A stretch of 64,000 bases of DNA, taken from the NCBI GenBank assembly GCA_035577985.1, contig DATJZY010000035.1, positions 23,909 through 87,908 on the forward strand. Direction: 5' to 3'. The notes under the pieces were generated by a model. The model was not told the DNA's origin, searched no databases, and saw only the letters and a list, made by a program, of their open reading frames with translations. The DNA is from Candidatus Eisenbacteria bacterium (lineage in GTDB: Bacteria; Desulfobacterota; Binatia; DP-6). Within the stretch, counting starts at the first letter, position 1, and every line of letters starts with the position of its first letter. Of this stretch, positions 1 through 10,193 are shown piece after piece. The translations under genes were made by a program, and so were the position numbers.

Positions 1-41
1 TCTCGCGTCCTCCCCCGAGCCAAGACGGAGTCTTGGCTCGG
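1..41 (-). repeat. Stop-proximal palindromic repeat, copy R1 (cut by window edge)
   Basis: A perfect 12-bp stem with a 3-nt loop lies at 15-41 (left arm CCGAGCCAAGAC, right arm GTCTTGGCTCGG). It starts 4 nt beyond the TAG stop of the response regulator-hydrolase gene on the minus strand. The flank at 1-14 matches the spacer of copy R6, so the second hairpin is expected outside the window. Relative to the other copies, base pair 5 is G-C instead of C-G, a compensatory change. Confidence 0.85.
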
Positions 42-45
42 CCTC

Positions 46-1275
46 CTAGATGTCGAACGAGGCCCCTTCCTCCGGCGCGACGACCTCGGTCGGCGTGCCG
101 CGCGCCGCCAGCATGCTGCGCGCCGCAGCGAGCTTCGCGTCGACCGCGGCGTCGCTCTGATCCGGATCGTGGTGGATGAGATAGAGCTTCTTGGGACACG
201 CGCGTGCCGCGAGGTCGACCACCTGACTCACCGACGAGTGGCCCCAGCCGAGCTTGCGCGGATACTCCTCGTCGGAATACGTGCAATCGGTGATGAGCAC
301 GTCGGCGCCGCGCGTGAAGTCGGCGAGGTGCTCGACGTACTCGGGCGAGTAGAACTCCGATTGCGGCGGGTAGATCTCGTTGTCGGTCACGTAGCAGAAC
401 GACTTGCCGCCGTGGTCGACCCGATAGCCGAGACAGTTGCCGGGGTGGCTGAGGAGCATGGTCGAGACCCGCACGCCCGCGATCTCGAACGTGCCCTCGG
501 CGAGGTCGCGGTACGTGAGGCTCGCGCAGAACTCGCGGACCGTCACCGGGAAGTAGACGCCGTCCATCTGCGCAGACAGCAGCTCGCGCACGCCGACGTC
601 GCCGTGCTTGCAGCCGCAGATCTCGAACTTGTGCCCCGGCACGTAGAAGGGCACGAAGAACGGCAGCGCATTGATGTGGTCCCAGTGGGGATGCGTGATG
701 AAGATCGTCCCTTCGATCCGGCTGCGCTTCGCGGCGATGAGGGCATCCGAGAGCGCCTTGATGCCGGTGCCGGCGTCGAACACGAAGAGGTGGCCGTCGG
801 CGAACTCCAGGCCGACGCAGCCGGTGTTGCCGCCGTAGCGCCGCGCGTCGGGCCGCGAGACCGGCAGCGTGCCGCGCACGCCCCAGAACGTCATCGTGAG
901 CGCGTCGGTGACGATCCGCTCGAGCTCGTGCGCGAAGGTCGAGGGATGAAGCGGTTTCACGAAGTATCCGTTGGCGCCGAGGTCGAACGCCCGCTTGCGC
1001 TCGAACGGGTAGGCCTTGGTCGACATCATCACGATCTTGGTCGTGGCGAGCTGGGGCACCTCGCGTAGGCGGCGGCAGAGCTCGTAGCCGTCCACCTCGG
1101 GCATCATGAGGTCGGTGAGAACGCAGTCCGGCGCCCGGGCCGGGATCTCGCGCAGGGCGTCGCGGCTCGCGGGGTAGACGGTGACCTTGTGGCCCGCCCG
1201 CTCGAGCAGCGCGCGCACGATGTCCGCCTGCACCGGGCTGTCGTCGACGACGCAGACGTCGAGCTGTCTAGGCAT
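46..1275 (-). CDS. Response regulator fused to a metallo-beta-lactamase-fold hydrolase
   Basis: The 409-residue protein joins an N-terminal receiver (residues 1-125; acidic pair D11-D12, phospho-acceptor Asp55 in [10 protein letters not shown] loop in YFVKPLHP) to an MBL-fold hydrolase (from about 140). The hydrolase begins [13 protein letters not shown] and carries the metal motif [11 protein letters not shown], later conserved His/Asp positions and SHPG. This MBL branch is known for cyclic-nucleotide phosphodiesterases and related phosphoesterases; the exact substrate cannot be told. The ATG at 1275 starts directly at the receiver; an upstream ATG at 1326 would add an Arg-rich tail. It lies divergently beside a hybrid kinase at 1359, a plausible cognate sensor. 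Phosphorylation presumably gates hydrolase activity (inference). Confidence 0.88.
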   Translation of the reverse strand: MPRQLDVCVVDDSPVQADIVRALLERAGHKVTVYPASRDALREIPARAPDCVLTDLMMPEVDGYELCRRLREVPQLATTKIVMMSTKAYPFERKRAFDLGANGYFVKPLHPSTFAHELERIVTDALTMTFWGVRGTLPVSRPDARRYGGNTGCVGLEFADGHLFVFDAGTGIKALSDALIAAKRSRIEGTIFITHPHWDHINALPFFVPFYVPGHKFEICGCKHGDVGVRELLSAQMDGVYFPVTVREFCASLTYRDLAEGTFEIAGVRVSTMLLSHPGNCLGYRVDHGGKSFCYVTDNEIYPPQSEFYSPEYVEHLADFTRGADVLITDCTYSDEEYPRKLGWGHSSVSQVVDLAARACPKKLYLIHHDPDQSDAAVDAKLAAARSMLAARGTPTEVVAPEEGASFDI

Positions 1276-1358
1276 CCTGCCACCCCATCGAGAGGGTGCA
1301 TGCCCAGAGGCCGAGCGCCAACGCAAGGGGGGGTTGTGCGCGACGGGGTGGCGCGCCG

Positions 1359-4043
<2,685 letters not shown>

Positions 4044-4052
4044 CCGCGCCGG

Positions 4053-4613
4053 CTACTTTCGCACGCGCGCGGCGTCGTCCGGCGTCCGGGTCACCTCGCT
4101 CGGCGGGGCGGCCTCGCGGGCCGGCGGCGCGCTGCTGGCGGCTTCGTCCAGGAGAACACGCATGGCGCGGTTGAAGTCGTCGATCCGCTCGCGTGCCGTC
4201 GGATCCATTTCCCGGAGCGTCGTCGCCATCATCGTGCTCCAGGTCGGATCGAGCGCGTCGATCCCGCGTTGCACGCTGTGGACGGCGCGCATCATGGCCA
4301 TCGTCTCGACCTCGTTGTTGGCGTTCTCCTGGTCGATGACGCGGAGGTAGATGCGTGCGTTCGGGTTCGGGCGCAGCTCGACCTGTGTGAGTGTCTCCGC
4401 CACGTCCTGCGACAGCGTCCGGATCTGGACTTCACGCTCGAGTGCGCCAACGACGATGGGCCGATCGTCGGGGGGCATCTTCTCGAAGACCTTCACCAGC
4501 CGCGCCAGCAGCTCGTCGCCTTGCAGATCGCGCGCGAGGCTGTGGGCGGCGTCCACCACCCATTTGAGGGCCTCGAGGGGATCGACGGCGCCTGGCTGGA
4601 CCACCGCGAACAC
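4053..4613 (-). CDS. Hypothetical protein, soluble, helical
   Basis: I do not recognise a family in this 186-residue protein. It has no signal peptide or membrane segment. The sequence is mostly helix-forming and ends in a low-complexity Ala/Pro/Glu-rich tail (about 150-186). The start is a GTG at 4613; a second in-frame GTG at 4604 is equally possible. A TTGACA hexamer lies at 4638-4643 on the minus strand, but no convincing -10 follows it. It is the only gene between the hybrid kinase, with which it converges, and the secreted FG-GAP protein upstream. GC-rich third positions and an even amino-acid composition support a real gene. Confidence 0.7.
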   Translation of the reverse strand: MFAVVQPGAVDPLEALKWVVDAAHSLARDLQGDELLARLVKVFEKMPPDDRPIVVGALEREVQIRTLSQDVAETLTQVELRPNPNARIYLRVIDQENANNEVETMAMMRAVHSVQRGIDALDPTWSTMMATTLREMDPTARERIDDFNRAMRVLLDEAASSAPPAREAAPPSEVTRTPDDAARVRK

Positions 4614-4661
4614 CCTGCAACTGGTCCCCCCACCCTGTCAATCACTTTCGCGGAGGTGCAA

Positions 4662-6650
4662 TCAGTCCGACTTGTCCGACAAGCTGGCTGTGTCCTGCTT
4701 CAAGAACGGCGGGCTGAAATCTGCGCCCCAGCAGGTCGCGCCGCCGCTGCGGTGCAGGCGCACGGCGATCGGACCCGTGAAGGACATCGGCGCCGGCATG
4801 AGCAGGGGCACGCCCTTGCCCTTGAACGCGATCTTCGCCTTGCCGTCGACCAGCCCCTCCTTCAGCAGGACTTTCTGGGTGCCGTCGGGCGTGAGCGCCG
4901 TGTTCTTGTAGACGAGGCTGGTCGGCTTGTCGGTCCACGACGCGCCGGCGCCTGCGGTGGCGCTCGCGACCAGCTCCGCGGCGTCGTAGATGCACAGGGC
5001 GTAATCGTCGGTCGTGGCCGGCGACCCGAAGTCGGCCTTGGGCGTCGCCTGCCCGGCCCACTTCCACACGAGCTGGTCGCGCGTGTCCGGCGACTTGTCC
5101 TTCAGGGTGAACGACGACTTGCGGGGAAGGACGGTGGTCCGGCACGCGGCGGGTGCCGATGGGCAGAGCGGGTTCGGGCCGTTCGTGCTCCGCAGCAGCA
5201 GCACGACGTCGGCGATCTCGTCGGAGAGCGCCAGGTCGATGTCGCCGTCGTTGTCGAAGTCGAGCAGCACCGCGCACGAGGGGTTCGAGACCGCGGGGAT
5301 GTCCTGGTCGAACGTGAAGGTCCCCGATCCGTCGTTGACGTAGATGCGCCACAGCCCGGCACCGTAACTCGACAGCACCCAGTCGAGATCGCCGTCGCCA
5401 TCGAGGTCGCCGAGGTCGCTCGCCGGTACGTGCCCGGGCATCGGCACCGTCACCGGCAGCGCCATCGTCCCGTCGCCGTTCCCATGGAGCAGCGCGCCGT
5501 TGCTCGCCGGGGCTGCGTTGCCGAGCGCCGCGTCGACGTTCCCGTCACCGTCGACGTCGCCCACCGCGACCTGCCATGGTGGTCCGGCCGCGTCCTGCGA
5601 TGGCATGCCCGTGAACGTGCCGTCGCCGTTGCCGAGCAGAACGGCGGCGCGCTCGTCGATCACGCAGCCCGCCACCAGATCGATGATGCCGTCGTTGTTC
5701 ATGTCGGCGGAGGCGAGGCCCCACGGACCGCTGCAGCCCGGGTCGAAATAGCTCGGCGACCCGAAGGTCCCACTGCCGTCGTTGAGCAGCAGCGCGAGCT
5801 GGCTGTCGCCCTCGACGGCGTCCACGATGTCGAAGTCGCCGTCGCCGTCGACGTCCAGGACGACGACGCCGTGCGGCGTGGTACCGGTGAGGATACTCTG
5901 CGACCCGCCGAAGGTGCCGTCCCCGTTCCCGTGCAGGATCCACACCCCACCGCTGTCGGTCGCGGAGACGACGATGTCGGTCTTGCCGTCGTTGTCGAAG
6001 TCGGCCGGCTCGTTCGGGCTCGACTCGACGCCGATCGGCACCGGCGTGAGGAACGGCTGGTAGAGGCCCGTGCCATCGCCTCGGTTCATGAAGACGCGCA
6101 GGTCGGCGCTCGTCTCGTTGACGGTGGCGAGATCGATCCAGCCGTCGCCGTCGAGATCGGTCTGCACGGCGCCGTAGATCTGCGTGTGCGGGCCGCCGTT
6201 GCCGCCAGTTCGGTTCGACATGACGTCGATGGGCTCGTAGACGCGCGCGACGGCCGCCGAGCGCACGATGAACTCGAAGGCATAGCCCGCGCTGCGCAGC
6301 GGGGTCGAGTCGGCCGCGCGCACGTCGTGCGAGAGGTTCACCAGCACGGTCTCGCCCGCCGAGAAGGTCCGCGTCGGGGTGAAGGTCACGGTCTTGTTCG
6401 CGTTCGAGAGCGCGAACGACCCGGCCGCCGTCCCGGTCGCGCGCCCGAAGACCCGTACGCTCGCCGAGTCGATCGACGACGGCAGGATCGCCTGGTCGAA
6501 CGTGATCGCGATCGTCGTCCCCGCCGGCGCGAAGGTGTGTCGCACCGGGTTGGTCGACACGACCACCGGCTCGCTCGCCGCCGCCAGGCGCGCGACGAGA
6601 CTCCCAGCGACCACGAGAAGCGAAACCCGACGCCCGTTCCGAAAGTGCAT
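4662..6650 (-). CDS. Secreted Ig-like/FG-GAP (VCBS) repeat protein with unassigned C-terminal domain
   Basis: The 662-residue protein starts with a signal peptide (charged NGRR, hydrophobic SLLVVAGSLVARLAAA). A Big_5-like Ig domain follows (about 28-130, typical of bacterial adhesins), then six or more FG-GAP/VCBS repeats (about 150-490) carrying calcium-type acidic loops such as DLDGDGW, DFDNDGKTD, DVDGDGD and DMNNDGI. These repeats usually form a beta-propeller. The last 150 residues (LKDKSPDTRDQLVWKW to the end) form a separate module that also ends the FG-GAP protein at 59909-61954; I cannot assign it to a family. Expected location is outside the cell or on its surface. A TAGAGG -10 and TCGGCA -35 place the transcription start at the ATG. 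Confidence 0.85.
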   Translation of the reverse strand: MHFRNGRRVSLLVVAGSLVARLAAASEPVVVSTNPVRHTFAPAGTTIAITFDQAILPSSIDSASVRVFGRATGTAAGSFALSNANKTVTFTPTRTFSAGETVLVNLSHDVRAADSTPLRSAGYAFEFIVRSAAVARVYEPIDVMSNRTGGNGGPHTQIYGAVQTDLDGDGWIDLATVNETSADLRVFMNRGDGTGLYQPFLTPVPIGVESSPNEPADFDNDGKTDIVVSATDSGGVWILHGNGDGTFGGSQSILTGTTPHGVVVLDVDGDGDFDIVDAVEGDSQLALLLNDGSGTFGSPSYFDPGCSGPWGLASADMNNDGIIDLVAGCVIDERAAVLLGNGDGTFTGMPSQDAAGPPWQVAVGDVDGDGNVDAALGNAAPASNGALLHGNGDGTMALPVTVPMPGHVPASDLGDLDGDGDLDWVLSSYGAGLWRIYVNDGSGTFTFDQDIPAVSNPSCAVLLDFDNDGDIDLALSDEIADVVLLLRSTNGPNPLCPSAPAACRTTVLPRKSSFTLKDKSPDTRDQLVWKWAGQATPKADFGSPATTDDYALCIYDAAELVASATAGAGASWTDKPTSLVYKNTALTPDGTQKVLLKEGLVDGKAKIAFKGKGVPLLMPAPMSFTGPIAVRLHRSGGATCWGADFSPPFLKQDTASLSDKSD

Positions 6651-6656
6651 GTGGCG

Positions 6657-6685
6657 CCTCTACCACGCCGCCGCGCGGGTGCCGA
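6657..6685 (-). promoter_or_regulatory. Candidate sigma-70-type promoter, leaderless geometry
   Basis: On the minus strand TCGGCA (6680-6685) and TAGAGG (6657-6662) are separated by 17 nt. Only 6 nt remain before the ATG at 6650, so the transcript would start at or next to the start codon. Confidence 0.4.
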
Positions 6686-6743
6686 GCGTTTTTCGCGACA
6701 TGGCGCGCCCGCGGTGCCCCGCCGCCGGCCACGCGACGCCCCG

Positions 6744-6773
6744 TTGACACGGCGCAGCAGCCGAACGTACAGA
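6744..6773 (+). promoter_or_regulatory. Candidate sigma-70-type promoter, leaderless geometry
   Basis: TTGACA (6744-6749) is followed after 18 nt by TACAGA (6768-6773), then 6 nt to the ATG at 6780. No ribosome-binding site precedes the start. A leaderless transcript for the acyl-CoA dehydrogenase operon is inferred. Confidence 0.45.
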
Positions 6774-6779
6774 ACCTCG

Positions 6780-7958
6780 ATGGACCTCCAGCTGACCCCC
6801 CAGCATCTGAAGTTCCGCGACGAGCTTCGCGCCTGGTTGAAGGCGAACCTCGCGCGACCGTGGCGCGAGGAGCTCCGCGATCCCACGCACACCGAGGACA
6901 GCCTCATGGAGTTCCGCCGCGCCTGGCAGCAGAAGCTCTACCGGGCCGGCTACCTCGGAATGGACTGGCCTGCGGAGTGGGGCGGCCGCGGCGCGACCGA
7001 GGTCGAGAAGTCGATCTTCGAAGCGGAGATGGCGCTCGCCGACGCGCCGCAGATCCTGAACATCCTGGGCATCGGGCTGCTCGGTCCCGCGCTCATCCAC
7101 CACGGCAGCGAGGAGCAGCGCCGGCGCTTCATCCCGCCCATGCTCGAGGGGACGGAGATCTGGTGCCAGGGGTTCAGCGAGCCGGGCGCGGGTTCGGACC
7201 TGGCGTCGCTCAAGACGACGGCGACGATCGAGGGCGATCACTTCGTGCTCAACGGCCAGAAAGTCTGGACCACGTTCGGGCCGTGGGCCGACTGGATCTT
7301 CGTGCTCGCCCGCACCGACCCCAAGGACCGCTACGGAGGCATCTCGTTCATCCTCACCAAGCTCGACACGCCGGGGATCACCGTACGACCGCTGCGCCAG
7401 ATCACGGGCGAGAGCGAGTTCGGCGAGGTGTTCTTCGAGAACGCGCGCGTTCCGAAGGAGAACCTGGTCGGCAAGATCGGCGAGGGCTGGCGCATCGCCA
7501 TGACCGTGCTCGCCTACGAGCGCGGCGCCATGTCGCTCGCGTATTCGGTCCGCTTCGGGCGCGACATCAAGCTCCTCGCCGACGCGTGCAAGGAGCACGG
7601 CCGCATGAACTCGGCCACGCGCGAGAAGATCGCCCGCCTCATGGTCGACAACGAGGTCATGCGCGCCAACGGCATCCGCACGCTCGCCAACTTCGCCGAC
7701 GGCAAGGTGCCGGGCCCGGAATCGTCGATCGAGAAGATCTACTGGAGCGAGTTCGACAAGCGCTTCCGCGAGACGGCGATCGACCTGCTCGGCCCGGGCG
7801 GCCAGCTCCTGCGCCTCAGCCCGCACGCGCGTCCCGACGTCGACTGGGCGCGCGAGTTCCTGTGGTCGCGCGCCGGCACCATCTACTCGGGGTCGTCCGA
7901 GGTGCAGCGCAACATCATCGCCAAGCGGGTGCTGAACCTGCCGCAGGACCCGCGCTGA
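6780..7958 (+). CDS. Acyl-CoA dehydrogenase, subunit/paralog 1
   Basis: The 392-residue protein has the usual length and fold of the acyl-CoA dehydrogenase family: N-terminal helical domain (LTPQHLKFRDELRAWLKANL), FAD-binding beta domain (WCQGFSEPGAGSDLASL, QKVWTTFGPWADW) and C-terminal helical domain ending GSSEVQRNIIAKRVL. It should oxidise an acyl-CoA to the 2,3-enoyl-CoA using FAD. At the position where medium-chain enzymes carry the catalytic Glu (IYEGT), this protein has Ser (IYSGS), as in the subunits of heteromeric steroid- and side-chain-degrading dehydrogenases. The shorter paralog follows after 19 nt, so a mixed complex is likely (inference). The ATG at 6780 begins exactly at the conserved N-terminus. 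Confidence 0.93.
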   Translation: MDLQLTPQHLKFRDELRAWLKANLARPWREELRDPTHTEDSLMEFRRAWQQKLYRAGYLGMDWPAEWGGRGATEVEKSIFEAEMALADAPQILNILGIGLLGPALIHHGSEEQRRRFIPPMLEGTEIWCQGFSEPGAGSDLASLKTTATIEGDHFVLNGQKVWTTFGPWADWIFVLARTDPKDRYGGISFILTKLDTPGITVRPLRQITGESEFGEVFFENARVPKENLVGKIGEGWRIAMTVLAYERGAMSLAYSVRFGRDIKLLADACKEHGRMNSATREKIARLMVDNEVMRANGIRTLANFADGKVPGPESSIEKIYWSEFDKRFRETAIDLLGPGGQLLRLSPHARPDVDWAREFLWSRAGTIYSGSSEVQRNIIAKRVLNLPQDPR

Positions 7959-7977
7959 ACGCGCCGAAGGATCGCCG

Positions 7978-9030
7978 ATGAAGTTCGACCTCTCCGAAGA
8001 CCAGACGCTGCTCCAGAGCTCGACGCGGGACTTCTTCGCGAAGGAGTTCCCGCTCGAGAAGACCCGCCGCGTGATGGAGCACGAGGCCCGCGGTTTCGAG
8101 ACGCCGGCGTGGCGCCAGGTCGCCGAGATGGGGTACCCCGCCCTGCTCGTTCCGGAGTCGGCTGGCGGCCAGGGGCTGGGCCCGCTCGAGCTCGCGATCG
8201 TGTGCGAAGAGGCCGGCCGCGCCTGTCTGCCCGGGCCCCTCTTCGACGTGCAGCTCGCGGCGGCGACGCTCGCGACGGCGGGCAAGCAGGAGAGCCTCCT
8301 GCGCGAGATCGCGGCGGGGCAGAAGATCGTCACGATCGCGTGGCGCAACGCGCCCTTCGCCGGCGAGGCGAAGCACACCACGCACTTCGCGAACGGTCGC
8401 GTGAAGGGCACCAAGTACTTCGTGCCGTTCGCCGACTCGGCCGACGCGCTTCTCGTGACGACGCCCGAGGGCCTCGCGCTCGCACGAGGTCCGTTCGAGG
8501 TGAAGGCCCTCCAGACGATCGATCTCGCACAGCGCTTCGGCGAGGTCGCGCTGGATCACCCTGCGACGCTCCTCGGCCCGACCTCGCTGCTCGAGCGCAC
8601 CGACCTGCTCGCGGCCGTCGGCGCGAGCGCGACGCTGCTCGGCATCATGGGGAAGTCGCTCGAGATCACGCTCGGCTATCTGCAGACGCGCGAAGCCTTC
8701 AAGCGACCCATCGGCACGTTCCAGACCCTGCAGCACCGCATGGCCGACATGCTCCTGCGCACCGAGTCGTCGCGCTCGGCCGTCTATCGCGCGGCGTGGT
8801 GCCTGGCCGAGAACGATCCCGAGACCGCGCTCGCCTGTGCCACGGCGAAGGCCTACGCGGGCGACTCGGCGCGCCTCGTGTGCGCCGAGACGATCCAGAT
8901 GCACGGCGGCATCGGCTTCACCTGGGAGCTCGACGTCCACTTCTTCTTCAAGCGGGCGAAGACCTACGAGATGCACTACGGGTCGACCGAGGCGCAGCTC
9001 GAGCGCGTGCTCGCCGCCGCCGGATACTGA
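7978..9030 (+). CDS. Acyl-CoA dehydrogenase, subunit/paralog 2
   Basis: A 350-residue acyl-CoA dehydrogenase family protein (starts MKFDLSEDQTLLQ; family motif QMHGGIGFTWELDVH near the C-terminus). The canonical catalytic Glu position reads MHYGST, so Tyr replaces Glu, and the middle FAD-binding beta domain is less well conserved than in its upstream partner. This resembles the FadE-type alpha/beta pairs of actinobacterial steroid catabolism, where each subunit supplies part of the active site; that is known for the family, and its use here is inferred. It is co-transcribed with the dehydrogenase at 6780 and its end overlaps or abuts the flavin reductase that follows. Confidence 0.92.
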   Translation: MKFDLSEDQTLLQSSTRDFFAKEFPLEKTRRVMEHEARGFETPAWRQVAEMGYPALLVPESAGGQGLGPLELAIVCEEAGRACLPGPLFDVQLAAATLATAGKQESLLREIAAGQKIVTIAWRNAPFAGEAKHTTHFANGRVKGTKYFVPFADSADALLVTTPEGLALARGPFEVKALQTIDLAQRFGEVALDHPATLLGPTSLLERTDLLAAVGASATLLGIMGKSLEITLGYLQTREAFKRPIGTFQTLQHRMADMLLRTESSRSAVYRAAWCLAENDPETALACATAKAYAGDSARLVCAETIQMHGGIGFTWELDVHFFFKRAKTYEMHYGSTEAQLERVLAAAGY

Positions 9031-9031
9031 T

Positions 9032-9604
9032 CTGCACTTCCTGGTCGTCTACGGGTCGGTACGGACCGCGCGCCAGGGGATCAAGGCGGCGCGCTTCGTC
9101 CTGCGCCAGCTCCAGGGCCGCGGCCACGAGGTCGTCCTGGTGGATCCCGTCGACGTCCGGCTGCCGCTGCTGGACAAGATGTACAAGGAGTATCCCAAGG
9201 GCACCGCGCCCGAGCTGCTCGAGCGGATCGCCGGCTGGATCCGGGCCTCCGACGGCGTCGTCGTCGTGACGGGCGAGTACAATCACATGCCGCCACCCGG
9301 CTTGACGAACGTCCTCGACCACTTCCTCGAGGAATGGTTCTGGCGGCCGTCGGCGATCGTGTCGTACTCCGCGGGATCGTTCGGCGGCGTGCGCGCCGCC
9401 TCGCACCTGCGCGACACGCTCGCCGAGCTCGGCATGCCCTCGATCCCGAGCTCGGTCCCGGTCCCGAAGGTGCAGGACGCCTTCGACGACGACGGCACGC
9501 CGCGCGATCCGGCGTGGGAGCGCCGCGTGCAACGTTTCCTCGACGAGCTCGAGTGGTACGCGCGCGCCTTCGCCGCCGAGCGCGCCCGCGGCGTCCCCTA
9601 CTGA
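9032..9604 (+). CDS. NADPH-dependent FMN reductase-like flavoprotein (non-canonical start)
   Basis: About 190 residues with the flavodoxin-like fold of the NADPH-dependent FMN reductase family: N-terminal strand and phosphate loop LVVYGSVRTARQG, then VVVVTGEYNHMPPPGL (flavin-binding loop) and SYSAGSFGGVRAA. It likely supplies reduced flavin or works as a quinone/azo reductase. The reading frame has no ATG, GTG or TTG between the dehydrogenase stop and the first strand. The annotated start is therefore a CTG at 9032 (another CTG at 9041); the first downstream ATG (MYKEYP) would delete the phosphate loop. Tight coupling to the preceding TGA (9028-9030) may drive initiation. A single-base error in the assembly is the main alternative. 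Repeat R2 follows the stop by 4 nt. Confidence 0.8.
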   Translation: MHFLVVYGSVRTARQGIKAARFVLRQLQGRGHEVVLVDPVDVRLPLLDKMYKEYPKGTAPELLERIAGWIRASDGVVVVTGEYNHMPPPGLTNVLDHFLEEWFWRPSAIVSYSAGSFGGVRAASHLRDTLAELGMPSIPSSVPVPKVQDAFDDDGTPRDPAWERRVQRFLDELEWYARAFAAERARGVPY

Positions 9605-9608
9605 GGTG

Positions 9609-9713
9609 CCGACCCGAGACTTCGTCTCGGGTCGGGGGCGAGGGTGTGGCGCGGGTGGCACGCGCGAGCGCTATGTCGCGGCCGGCAAAGCCGGCGCGAC
9701 ATGCTGGGTACGC
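9609..9713 (+). repeat. Stop-proximal two-hairpin repeat, copy R2 (complete)
   Basis: Hairpin B (9609-9635) has a 12-bp perfect stem with arms CCGACCCGAGAC and GTCTCGGGTCGG and loop TTC. A GC-rich spacer leads to hairpin A (about 9673-9702), built on GCCGGC-AAA-GCCGGC with a GTCGC/GCGAC extension and one bulged G. The element ends GGTACGC. It fills the gap between two convergent genes and begins 4 nt after a TGA stop. No T-run follows, so it is not a standard intrinsic terminator. Confidence 0.9.
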
Positions 9714-9734
9714 ATGGTGGGTTCGGGAGTCGGC

Positions 9735-10193
9735 TCAGGCGAGCTGCTTCCAGTAGAGCAGCTCGTCGGCGTCGGGGAGGACGAGGCGCGGGAGCGTGCC
9801 GACGCGGCGGTAGGCGTGGCGCTCGTAGAACCGCTGGGCGTCCGTGTTGAAGTCGCTGACGAGCAGGAACGCATGTCGGGATTCGGCGGCGACGGCGCGC
9901 TCGAAGGCGGCGAGTAGCGCCGCGCCGACGCCCGCACCTTCGCGTCCGGGTGCGACGGCGATGAGTCGCAGGTAGCCGCCGAGGGCGAGCGTCCCGCGCG
10001 GGAGGAACCAGGCGAGCCCGCACGCACCGCCGCCGTCGTCCGCAGCGAGGAGGCCGTCGCCGCGCGCGAGCGCGTCGGCGAGATCGCGTCCGAGCGCCGC
10101 CGCGTCGCGCCGGTAGCGGGCGAGGAGCGGCAGTCGGGCGATCGCCGGCGCCAGCACCGCCACGTCCGCCGCGACGAGGGGGCGTATCGTCAT
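9735..10193 (-). CDS. GNAT family N-acetyltransferase
   Basis: A 152-residue acetyltransferase of the GNAT superfamily. The acetyl-CoA-binding motif A is visible as LIAVAPGREGAGVGAALLAAFE (about 78-99), followed by a beta-bulge region and the C-terminal FYERHAYRRVG typical of the fold. It transfers an acetyl group to an unknown amine. The ATG at 10193 overlaps the TGA of the upstream deacetylase-like gene by 4 nt (ATGA), so the two are translationally coupled. Deacetylase plus acetyltransferase in one unit hints at carbohydrate or peptide modification, but that is inference. Confidence 0.88.
   Translation of the reverse strand: MTIRPLVAADVAVLAPAIARLPLLARYRRDAAALGRDLADALARGDGLLAADDGGGACGLAWFLPRGTLALGGYLRLIAVAPGREGAGVGAALLAAFERAVAAESRHAFLLVSDFNTDAQRFYERHAYRRVGTLPRLVLPDADELLYWKQLA

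Noticed and set aside
9609..9635. Hairpin B read as an ordinary Rho-independent terminator
   Set aside because: No T-run follows any copy, the stem is part of a longer conserved element with a second hairpin and fixed end, and base pairs covary. A role in 3' end formation remains possible, but not as a standard intrinsic terminator.
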